From an uncultured Ruminococcus sp. (GTDB lineage: Bacteria; Bacillota; Clostridia; Oscillospirales; Acutalibacteraceae), in contig CADBRK010000213.1 of NCBI GenBank assembly GCA_902797065.1, positions 1-12,325 of the forward strand: DNA of 12,325 nt. The letters run 5' to 3'. The stretch's first letter is position 1. Each line of letters starts with the position of its first letter. Positions 6,489 to 12,325 of the stretch are shown one piece after another. Position numbers and translations under genes: made by a program. Under the pieces are notes generated by a model that worked only from the letters and a program-made list of their open reading frames with translations, was not told the origin of the DNA and searched no databases.

Positions 6489-7373
6489 ATGGATGCAATT
6501 AATCAATTTTTTGAAAATTTTCTTGCTGTAATAAGAACATTTCGTGTAAAAGACGCGATTGATATTGCAGCGATAGCTATGATTATATATTACCTCATCA
6601 AACTTGTAAAAGAGACTCGTGCGGTTCAGCTTGTAAAGGGTATTCTTGTGCTGATCGTTCTGTACGGCATAGCGTTCGTATTCAGGCTTACCATGCTTAC
6701 GGCGATGCTCAGCAAATTCTTTGAGTTTGCCGTACTTGTGCTGTTTATAGTATTCCAGCCCGAGATACGAAAGGTTCTTGAGCAGCTCGGACGCAGCAAC
6801 TATACCTATAAACGGCTGCGGAAGGTCTTTACGGAATCCGATAACGAGGCGGAGATAACCAGGCAGAAGAAGAATATAGCTATATTTGTGGACGCTATCA
6901 TGCAGCTGCACGAGAAGAAAACAGGTGCGCTGATCGTTTTCGAGAGGAATACAATGCTCGGCGATATTGCATATACGGGTACTACTATCAACGCAACGCC
7001 GTCGGTTATGCTAATCGGCAATATTTTCTACAACAAAGCCCCGCTGCACGACGGCGCTATGATCGTGCGTGATCTCAATATCTACACGGCAGGCTGTATA
7101 CTTCCGCTCACGCATAATGACGGTGTGGACGACAATCTCGGCACAAGGCACCGCGCCGCACTCGGTATGAGCGAGGAATCGGACGCTGCGATCGTTGTTG
7201 TTTCGGAAGAAACAGGCGCTGTTTCGCTCGCACTCAACGGAGAACTGACGAGAGATTACACAAGAGAAACGCTGACAAATCAGCTTCATAAGCTCCTTAT
7301 CGCCGAAGAGGAAGAATCAAATGACAGGTTTGTGTTCTTCCCGCCTTCGAGAAAGGAGAAGAAAAAGATATGA
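6489..7373 (+). CDS. cdaA: Membrane-bound diadenylate cyclase CdaA
   Basis: CdaA joins two ATP molecules into the second messenger c-di-AMP, which controls potassium and osmolyte transport and wall homeostasis in Gram-positives. From ATG 6489 the protein has 294 residues. Three hydrophobic helices (about 22-38, 48-65 and 75-90) precede the DisA-type cyclase domain. Its two catalytic motifs are intact: DGA at 188-190 (LHDGAMIV) and RHRAA at 220-224 (GTRHRAALG). The start is preferred because AAAGG at 6475-6479 is nine bases upstream and the protein then begins like other CdaA proteins. ATG 6483 is a close alternative, and a TTG at 6399 would fall in the promoter. The stop overlaps the cdaR start by four bases (ATGA), so the two are translationally coupled, fitting the known CdaA-CdaR complex. 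Confidence 0.94.
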   Translation: MDAINQFFENFLAVIRTFRVKDAIDIAAIAMIIYYLIKLVKETRAVQLVKGILVLIVLYGIAFVFRLTMLTAMLSKFFEFAVLVLFIVFQPEIRKVLEQLGRSNYTYKRLRKVFTESDNEAEITRQKKNIAIFVDAIMQLHEKKTGALIVFERNTMLGDIAYTGTTINATPSVMLIGNIFYNKAPLHDGAMIVRDLNIYTAGCILPLTHNDGVDDNLGTRHRAALGMSEESDAAIVVVSEETGAVSLALNGELTRDYTRETLTNQLHKLLIAEEEESNDRFVFFPPSRKEKKKI

Positions 7374-8752
7374 GCAGTGAAAAAAAGAAAAAGGTTAAAC
7401 TGAAAAAGAAAAACACATCGCTGTCGTCGCTTTTTAACAACAATAAATTTCTGTTGGTATTCTCGTTTGTGATGGCGTTTGTCATCTGGGTGGGCGTTTC
7501 GGCAGACAGCGGCGAAACGGCAAACTACCCTATAAGCGATATTCCCGTGACGATGGAGCTTTCCGAAGATGCAGCCAACGATAATCTTAATGTTGTTTCT
7601 ATCAACGGACTGCCCGTAGACGAGTTTACCGCTACTGTTCGTGTAAAAGGGAACAGCGTTACCGTAGGTTCTCTGACAAAGTCGGATATTCAGGTGTACG
7701 GAGCTAATCTCGGCAATATAGTAACGTCGGGTACATACACCGTTACTCTGATGACAAAGCAGGTGGGAATGAAGAATAACTATGATATAGTATCTCTGAA
7801 CCCGTCGGAAGTCACTATCGTGGTGGACAGAAATATTACAAAGGAATTCCCTATCGAAAGTATGTTTGAGGTCACGGCTCCTTCGGATTACTATAAGGGC
7901 AACCCCGATCTCTCGATAAAGACAGTTTCTGTTTCGGGTCCCGAACAGAGTATGCAGAAGGTCGCAAAGGCGGTCGTAGCTTATAAATCGGACAAAGAAC
8001 TGACATCTACCACCGTGATAGGCGGTCTGCCGATTGATCTGCTCGATGAAAACGGTGATATTATCGAGGACGATGCTCTTACAACAGACCCCGTTGAGGT
8101 CGATGCTACTATCCCCGTACTGATGAAGAAAAAGGTTCCCGTTACGCTTCTGTGCGAGAATAAGCCCGAAGGACTCAATATGGACGAGCTTGTTGTGATA
8201 GAACCTTCGGAGATAGAAATAGCTGCGAGCGCAGACGTAATAGACACCGTGAGCGGTATCAATATAGGTACTCTCAATTTCAATGAGCTGTCATACGGCA
8301 AAGCGTTTGTTGAATATGAGATCACGATGCCCGAGGGTGTGCGCAATCTTAATAATATCGAAAAAGCTACCGTCAAGTTCGATTTCTCCAAGTTTTCAAC
8401 GAAATCGTTCACGATAAACTCCTTTAAGTTTGAGAACGTTCCGGACGGACTTGCTGCTGAGTATTCGTCATACAGCAACGCTGTTGTAAGGGTGATCGGT
8501 CCGAAAAATCAGATCTCGGATCTGACCCCGGCTGATATATCTGCCGTTATCGATCTTACAGGCGCAAGCATAGGCAATACCGACGTGAATATCAAAGTAT
8601 CGGTAGAGGATCATGATTCGTGCTGGGTATTCGGCACATATCAGATAAATGTTACCGTGCAGGACGAAGCGCTGGTATCCTCTCAGACCGAAAGCGAATC
8701 ATCATCGCAGGATTCCGAAAGCCGTCAGAATGACGATACAGATAAATCATAA
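7370..8752 (+). CDS. cdaR: YbbR-domain CdaA regulator CdaR
   Basis: This 460-residue protein begins with a lysine-rich cytosolic stretch, then one membrane helix (about residues 27-43, ending WVGVSAD). The remainder is extracellular and built of roughly four YbbR-type beta repeats, beginning near residues 46, 137, 240 and 325 (boundaries estimated by eye). Each carries a recurrent pattern of the form V-x-V-x-G-P or PSEVTI/PSEIEI followed by V-D-x-T. The tail is serine-rich and acidic (ESSSQDSESRQNDDTDKS). In other Firmicutes CdaR binds CdaA and tunes c-di-AMP synthesis from outside the membrane. The gene overlaps cdaA by four bases, supporting the pairing. glmM commonly follows in Firmicutes, but here a hairpin and a new promoter follow instead. 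Confidence 0.92.
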   Translation: MSSEKKKKVKLKKKNTSLSSLFNNNKFLLVFSFVMAFVIWVGVSADSGETANYPISDIPVTMELSEDAANDNLNVVSINGLPVDEFTATVRVKGNSVTVGSLTKSDIQVYGANLGNIVTSGTYTVTLMTKQVGMKNNYDIVSLNPSEVTIVVDRNITKEFPIESMFEVTAPSDYYKGNPDLSIKTVSVSGPEQSMQKVAKAVVAYKSDKELTSTTVIGGLPIDLLDENGDIIEDDALTTDPVEVDATIPVLMKKKVPVTLLCENKPEGLNMDELVVIEPSEIEIAASADVIDTVSGINIGTLNFNELSYGKAFVEYEITMPEGVRNLNNIEKATVKFDFSKFSTKSFTINSFKFENVPDGLAAEYSSYSNAVVRVIGPKNQISDLTPADISAVIDLTGASIGNTDVNIKVSVEDHDSCWVFGTYQINVTVQDEALVSSQTESESSSQDSESRQNDDTDKS

Positions 8753-8761
8753 ATTCCCGAT

Positions 8762-8794
8762 ACGCCGGCAGATACACAAGACTGTCGGCGTTTT
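8762..8794 (+). terminator. Probable terminator after cdaR
   Basis: ACGCCGGCAG (8762-8771) pairs with CTGTCGGCGT (8782-8791), ten pairs with one wobble and a 10-base loop, then TTTT (8791-8794). The T run is short and broken by GG. A competing pairing of ATACGCC (8760-8766) with GGCGTAT (8795-8801) is possible. It starts 9 bases after the cdaR stop. Confidence 0.6.
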
Positions 8795-8858
8795 GGCGTA
8801 TATTGAAGGCATTTGATGGGATACTATTCAAAAAAGCTGTCGACAGGATAAAAATCCC

Positions 8859-8887
8859 TTGTAATGTAAAGGAAAAGGTGATATAAT
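8859..8887 (+). promoter_or_regulatory. Extended -10 promoter of the suf-like operon
   Basis: TTGTAA (8859-8864) and TATAAT (8882-8887) are 17 bases apart, and TG at 8879-8880 makes an extended -10. The predicted start is near 8894. A perfect 6-bp hairpin, GCAGTG (8897-8902) with CACTGC (8909-8914), lies at the very start of the transcript and could be an operator or an mRNA-stabilising stem. Immediately upstream of the -35, GGGAT (8818-8822) and ATCCC (8854-8858) flank the palindrome CTGTCGACAG (8837-8846). Confidence 0.75.
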
Positions 8888-8946
8888 CATATAGGTGCAG
8901 TGGGATTTCACTGCTTAACAGAAAATGTAAGAATAGAGGTATAAAA

Positions 8947-9636
8947 TTGCTTGAATTACAGAATATCAATTATGAAATAGACGGAAAGACAATCTTAAAG
9001 GATATTAACCTTGTTATCAAAGATCACTTTGTTGCAATTACGGGACCCAACGGCAGCGGCAAATCAACGCTTGCCAAAATAATCGCAGGTATTGCTGCGC
9101 CGACAAGCGGCAGAATAATTCTGGACGGCGAGGATATAACCGATCTTTCAATAACGGAGAGAGCAAATAAGGGTATCAGCTATGCGTTCCAGCAGCCCGT
9201 AAGGTTCAAGGGATTGACGGTCAAGGATCTTATGAGACTTTCGGCAGGCAAAGATACGCCGTATTCACAGCTTTGCGAGATGCTCAACGAAGTCGGACTC
9301 CAGTCAAAGAATTACATCAACAGAAGTCTTGACGCAAGCCTTTCGGGCGGCGAGCTGAAGAGAATAGAGATCGCTATGATATTTGCGAGATCGTCAAAGC
9401 TTAGTCTGTTTGACGAACCGGAGGCGGGGATCGATCTGTGGAGCTTTCAGAAGCTTATCGGTATTTTTGAAAAGATGGTTGAGACGACAAAGGGTAATGT
9501 TATAATAATCAGCCACCAGGAGAGGATACTTAATATAGCGGATAAGATCATCTATTTAAAAGACGGCGCTGTCGAACAGTACGATACAAGGGATAATATA
9601 CTTCCCGGACTTCTTGACAGCGTAACAAAAGAATAA
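8947..9636 (+). CDS. sufC: SufC-like ABC ATPase of a minimal Fe-S assembly system (SmsC-type)
   Basis: This 229-residue soluble ATPase belongs to the SufC group of ABC proteins, which drive conformational change in a SufB-type scaffold rather than transport. Motifs seen are Walker A GPNGSGKST (33-41), the Q-loop in AFQQPVRF (80-87), signature LSGGE (132-136), Walker B with LFDEPEAGID (D156, E157) and the H-loop His190. The start is TTG at 8947, supported by GAGG at 8936-8939 seven bases upstream. The nearest upstream ATG (8925) is followed at once by a stop. There is no membrane partner gene; the next gene is a SufB-like protein 16 bases away. The pair without SufD, SufS or SufU resembles the two-gene SUF-like minimal system (SmsC-SmsB) described for archaea and some anaerobic bacteria. 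That subgroup assignment is inference. Confidence 0.88.
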   Translation: MLELQNINYEIDGKTILKDINLVIKDHFVAITGPNGSGKSTLAKIIAGIAAPTSGRIILDGEDITDLSITERANKGISYAFQQPVRFKGLTVKDLMRLSAGKDTPYSQLCEMLNEVGLQSKNYINRSLDASLSGGELKRIEIAMIFARSSKLSLFDEPEAGIDLWSFQKLIGIFEKMVETTKGNVIIISHQERILNIADKIIYLKDGAVEQYDTRDNILPGLLDSVTKE

Positions 9637-9652
9637 GAGCGAGGTGGAAATA

Positions 9653-10570
9653 ATGGATCCGATACAAAAGAAAATACTTCACGAGGTTGCCGATCTCGAC
9701 GCACTGCCCGTTGGAGCATATAATATTCGCGCAAACGGAAAGTCCGCTGCAAGGAATACCACCGCAAACATTGATATAATTACAAAAGAGGATAAGTCGG
9801 GTATCGACATTATTATAAAGCCGAATACTGTCAACGAGAGCGTACACATTCCTGTTATCATCTCGGAGACAGGTCTTACGGAATTGGTATATAACGACTT
9901 CTATGTCGGTGAAAACAGCGACGTTGTTATCATAGCAGGGTGCGGTATACACAACTGCGGCAACGGCGACAGCGCACACGACGGTATCCACACATTTTAT
10001 GTGGGTAAGAACGCAAAGGTCAAGTATGTGGAGAAGCACTACGGCGAGGGCGAGGGCAGAGGCAAAAGACTCATGAACCCTACTACGGTTATACACCTTG
10101 AAGACGGCGCACAGATGACTATGCAGGCTTCTCAGATCGCAGGCATTGACGATACTCTGCGCAATACAAAAGCGTATCTGGGCAGCGGCGCAAAGCTTGA
10201 AATAAACGAAAGCGTCATGACAACGGGCGTTCAGAATGCCGTTTCGGAGTTTACCGCGGATATGAACGGCGAAAACTGCAGCTGCAATATTGTCAGCAGA
10301 ACAGTCGCAAGAGACAACAGTACACAGCATTTCACAAGCAGACTGAACGGAAACAATGTTTGTTCCGGACACACCGAATGCGATTCTATAATTATGGACA
10401 AAGCAAGCGTTCTTGCAACTCCGGAGCTTCAGGCGAACAGCACCGAGGCGAGTCTGATTCACGAGGCGGCTATCGGTAAGATCGCAGGCGAACAGCTTAT
10501 CAAGCTTATGACGCTGGGGCTTACGGAAGCGCAGGCGGAGGAACAGATAATATCCGGATTCTTAAAATAG
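9653..10570 (+). CDS. sufB: Short SufB/SufD-like Fe-S scaffold protein (SmsB-type)
   Basis: This 305-residue protein carries the beta-helix core and C-terminal helices of the SufB/SufD family, which build Fe-S clusters with SufC. It is well short of canonical SufB (nearly 500 residues in E. coli), as in the SmsB-type proteins of methanogens. The C-terminal part holds the conserved block HTECDSIIM with C243, then IHEAAIGKI with H270 and E271. These are in the positions of the SufB cysteine and glutamate implicated in cluster assembly (alignment by eye). Other cysteines occur in GCGIHNCG, NCSCN and at C237. The start is ATG 9653 with GAGG at 9641-9644, eight bases upstream. An in-frame GTG at 9644 falls inside that ribosome site and is rejected. 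SufD alone would normally lack the cysteine, so a SufB-like scaffold role is favoured. Confidence 0.87.
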   Translation: MDPIQKKILHEVADLDALPVGAYNIRANGKSAARNTTANIDIITKEDKSGIDIIIKPNTVNESVHIPVIISETGLTELVYNDFYVGENSDVVIIAGCGIHNCGNGDSAHDGIHTFYVGKNAKVKYVEKHYGEGEGRGKRLMNPTTVIHLEDGAQMTMQASQIAGIDDTLRNTKAYLGSGAKLEINESVMTTGVQNAVSEFTADMNGENCSCNIVSRTVARDNSTQHFTSRLNGNNVCSGHTECDSIIMDKASVLATPELQANSTEASLIHEAAIGKIAGEQLIKLMTLGLTEAQAEEQIISGFLK

Positions 10571-10613
10571 AAAGTCACTTTTCGGATGTTTGTTACTTAG
10601 ATAAATCGGAATT

Positions 10614-10679
10614 TGTCGGGACGTCCCGACAGGCGGTACGTGGAAAAAGTTATTTTAAATCTGACTTTACGTACCCGAC
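10614..10679 (+). repeat. Nested inverted and direct repeats between the suf-like operon and the hydrolase gene
   Basis: The region holds a perfect 18-bp palindrome, TGTCGGGACGTCCCGACA (10614-10631). A second inverted repeat pairs GGTACGT (10635-10641) with ACGTACC (10669-10675). The distal arm ACGTACCCGAC (10669-10679) is also a near-direct repeat of ACGTCCCGAC (10621-10630) with one extra A, so it can pair with GTCGGGACGT (10615-10624) as an alternative. No T run follows the first palindrome, so it is not a standard terminator. It is the only candidate 3' structure for the suf-like transcript. The rest of the 150-base gap shows nothing else I can name. Confidence 0.7.
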
Positions 10680-10720
10680 CGATGGAAGTTGCCAATTAAA
10701 CGGTATTTACAGGTGTATAA

Positions 10721-12325
10721 ATGAAAAAGTTTCTCAAAAAGCTGTTGAAGATATTCAAATGGATAGGGATTGTTCTTCTTGGTATCATCGTCATTGCTTT
10801 GATTGTCCGTTTTATCGGACAGCGCATTAATAACAAAACGCCCGACGGCGGCATCAATGAAACGATGTATGTTGACATCAACGGCACAAAGCAGTGGATC
10901 AATATTTACGGGCAGGATAAAGATAATCCTGTGCTGCTCTTTCTGCACGGCGGTCCGGGCGCAGCCACAAGCCATACCGCATATGTACTCACGCGGAAAT
11001 GGTCGGATGTGTATACCGTTGTCACATGGGATCAGCGCAATGCCGGCAAGAGCTATTCCGCCGACCAGAACAGCACGGAGCTGACATATGACCTGCTGAT
11101 GCAGGACGGCGTGGAGATGACGGAGTTTCTGCGCAAGTATCTCGGAAAGGAGAAAATCACGCTGCTCGGCCATTCGTGGGGCAGTTTCTACGGCAGCAAT
11201 CTTGTTCTGGCGCATCCGGAATACTATGACTGCTATATCGGCGCAGCGCAGGTTGTGGACATGGATCTGAATGAGCAGGCGTTTGCTCAAGCAGCGGCAA
11301 AATGGGTCGTTGATGACCCGGAAGGAAAAGAACTGCTGGCGCAGCTCGATGATTCCGATAAACATGATTATGCAAAATTCGTGCTCATGACGAAATACGG
11401 CTATAGAGGAGATCAGGATAAGCACGATTACAGCGAGTTCGGTGCGATGTTCTTCAATCCGTATTATTCATTGTCCGATTATGTTAAATTATTACAGATA
11501 GATGGTTCGGTTTATGATTGCTTTATCAAGAGCGGCGAATTCGACAAGTTTTCGCTGGCCGGCAGAACGGATTACGAAGTGCCGTATTACAATATCAATG
11601 GCGGCTGCGATTATCAGGTTTGTTTTGAAGTGGCTCAGGAATATTTTGATGAAGTCAATGCGCCGCGCAAAAAGCTGTATCTGATGGAGGATACCCGCCA
11701 CCTGGTGATAGGCAAAACGGAGCAATTCTCCGAAATTCTACACGAAATCGAAAAAACCGAGCGTCAGTATTCATCGGAATTTGGAGGAAAGAAAATGAAA
11801 ATACCTGAAATGGATTTGATTGATTTTTTGACAGAAAATGGGCACACCGATATTGCAAAGAACATTACAGACTGTCGATTTAGCACTATCAAGATATGTT
11901 CTATGAATGAGGAGAAAGAAATTGCAATAGGCTCAAGCAAACTGGGAGGCTGCCCAGACCTTCCTCCCGAAATACCTTATCCAACTATGTCAGGATATTC
12001 CTGTAAGAGGGGAAAGGTGACGGAACGATATGAAGAATCAGCAATGCAACTTGTTGCACAAATCAACCTTGCTGATATTGCCGACTTTGATACCGAAAAC
12101 AAACTTCCGCATACAGGTATGCTGTATTTTTTCTGGAGTGGGGAAATTTTTCCCATTCATGAAACGAATAAGTGGGTTGAAAGCATTGCAGACAACCCAA
12201 AAAAATCAGCTTATCATAAGGTGATTTGGTACAACGGTGACCTGTCAAACTTAAAGAGAACTACGCCGCCTATCCCTTATTATTCAAAATATTTTTCAGA
12301 AGCCTTTGAAGAAGTCCCTGTTACT
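10721..12325 (+). CDS. Membrane-anchored alpha/beta hydrolase fused in frame to a YwqG-like (DUF1963) domain; 3' end outside window
   Basis: One frame stays open from ATG 10721 to the window edge (535 codons, no stop). Residues 1-34 are a lysine-rich start and one hydrophobic helix (KWIGIVLLGIIVIALIVRF), suggesting a membrane anchor with the enzyme outside. Residues about 52-350 are an alpha/beta hydrolase of the proline iminopeptidase-like group: HGGPGA (76-81, oxyanion region), WDQRNAGKS (103-111) and GHSWGS with nucleophile S152. D297 (GGCDYQ) and H327 (EDTRHLV) complete the likely triad. Substrate unknown. From residue 359 a second domain begins, with KLGGCPDLPPEIPYP, LVAQINLADI and GMLYFFWSG typical of YwqG/DUF1963, whose function is unknown. 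AGGTG (10711-10715) is a modest ribosome site. GGAGG plus ATG at the domain border and a fall in G+C there suggest two joined genes. The two domains may also be made separately. Confidence 0.75.
   Translation, partial: MKKFLKKLLKIFKWIGIVLLGIIVIALIVRFIGQRINNKTPDGGINETMYVDINGTKQWINIYGQDKDNPVLLFLHGGPGAATSHTAYVLTRKWSDVYTVVTWDQRNAGKSYSADQNSTELTYDLLMQDGVEMTEFLRKYLGKEKITLLGHSWGSFYGSNLVLAHPEYYDCYIGAAQVVDMDLNEQAFAQAAAKWVVDDPEGKELLAQLDDSDKHDYAKFVLMTKYGYRGDQDKHDYSEFGAMFFNPYYSLSDYVKLLQIDGSVYDCFIKSGEFDKFSLAGRTDYEVPYYNINGGCDYQVCFEVAQEYFDEVNAPRKKLYLMEDTRHLVIGKTEQFSEILHEIEKTERQYSSEFGGKKMKIPEMDLIDFLTENGHTDIAKNITDCRFSTIKICSMNEEKEIAIGSSKLGGCPDLPPEIPYPTMSGYSCKRGKVTERYEESAMQLVAQINLADIADFDTENKLPHTGMLYFFWSGEIFPIHETNKWVESIADNPKKSAYHKVIWYNGDLSNLKRTTPPIPYYSKYFSEAFEEVPVT
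11783..11797 (+). promoter_or_regulatory. Internal Shine-Dalgarno and ATG at the hydrolase/DUF1963 boundary
   Basis: GGAGG (11783-11787) lies seven bases before ATG 11795-11797, a near-ideal ribosome site and clearly better than the one at 10711 before the full frame. It coincides with the domain boundary: hydrolase homology fades just before it and DUF1963 homology begins after it. This decides an alternative start for the downstream domain. Confidence 0.8.
11795..12325 (+). CDS. YwqG-like DUF1963 protein from the internal start (alternative to the fusion; 3' partial)
   Basis: Starting at ATG 11795, in the same frame as the upstream hydrolase, this would be a separate cytosolic protein of at least 177 residues, beginning MKIPEMDLIDFLTENG. 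It carries YwqG/DUF1963 hallmarks: SSKLGGCPDLPPEIPYP near residues 46-62, then LVAQINLADIADFD and LPHTGMLYFFW. These proteins usually stand alone at a little over 250 residues, so roughly a third is outside the window. They have no established biochemical function, and many occur near toxin-immunity or phage-like accessory genes (family knowledge, not shown here). The 60-base blocks I counted here are about 37-38 percent G+C, against 53-57 percent in the first half of the hydrolase. I favour this as the ancestral gene; whether it is now translated alone, as a fusion, or both is unresolved. Confidence 0.7.
   Translation, partial: MKIPEMDLIDFLTENGHTDIAKNITDCRFSTIKICSMNEEKEIAIGSSKLGGCPDLPPEIPYPTMSGYSCKRGKVTERYEESAMQLVAQINLADIADFDTENKLPHTGMLYFFWSGEIFPIHETNKWVESIADNPKKSAYHKVIWYNGDLSNLKRTTPPIPYYSKYFSEAFEEVPVT

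Noticed and set aside
9644..9652. GTG 9644 as the start of the SufB-like gene
   Set aside because: This GTG lies inside the GAGGTGG ribosome site for ATG 9653.
9548..10462. 304-codon antisense open frame over the SufB-like gene
   Set aside because: It mirrors a strongly supported gene, its product is Cys/Val-rich with no recognisable motif, and no start signals are seen.
10571..10720. Mobile element end or transposase remnant next to the hydrolase
   Set aside because: Repeats are present, but no transposase fragment, target duplication or integrase motif was seen, so it is reported only as a repeat region.
10667..11425. 252-codon antisense open frame over the hydrolase
   Set aside because: The sense strand carries a complete alpha/beta hydrolase with catalytic motifs; the antisense product matches nothing I recognise.

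Overview
The window looks like a chromosomal segment from a low-to-medium G+C Gram-positive anaerobe, most likely a Clostridia member of the Ruminococcaceae/Oscillospiraceae type. This is inferred from the sigma-A style promoters, strong Shine-Dalgarno sites, many intrinsic terminators, a cdaA-cdaR c-di-AMP pair, a cysteine-containing clostridial-type FeoB, and a two-gene SufC/SufB-like iron-sulfur module. Every gene I can support lies on the + strand.

Layout: (1) 2-130, the 3' end of a metallophosphatase-like gene, closed by a terminator at 139-165. (2) 294-1022, an AqpZ-type aquaporin behind a strong extended -10 promoter. (3) 1088-2884, a YfbK-like von Willebrand factor A protein without a visible signal peptide, followed by a hairpin. 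(4) 3037-4110, a branched-chain aminotransferase (ilvE) behind a full-consensus TTGACA-17-TATAAT promoter. (5) 4174-6298, feoA and feoB for ferrous iron uptake. A strong intrinsic terminator sits between the two genes, and another closes the locus at 6305-6339. (6) 6489-8752, cdaA and cdaR, overlapping by 4 bases; glmM, which often follows them in Firmicutes, is absent. (7) 8947-10570, a minimal iron-sulfur scaffold pair (SufC-like ATPase and a short SufB-like protein, resembling the SmsCB system) behind its own promoter. (8) 10571-10720, an intergenic region dense in inverted repeats. (9) 10721 to the window end, one uninterrupted reading frame joining a membrane-anchored alpha/beta hydrolase to a YwqG-like (DUF1963) domain.

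Themes: iron supply (FeoAB) lies close to iron-sulfur cluster assembly (SufCB-like), with c-di-AMP synthesis between them. The most unusual point is the open frame running off the right edge. It has no stop between the hydrolase and the DUF1963 domain, yet carries a perfectly spaced GGAGG and ATG at the boundary and a drop in G+C there, so it looks like two genes joined in frame. Other notable points are the feoA/feoB intergenic terminator, nested inverted repeats at 10614-10679, and hairpins placed at the predicted 5' ends of the ilvE and suf transcripts. I see no tRNA, rRNA, CRISPR array, insertion sequence or known riboswitch. Nothing here is proven to be a new system.
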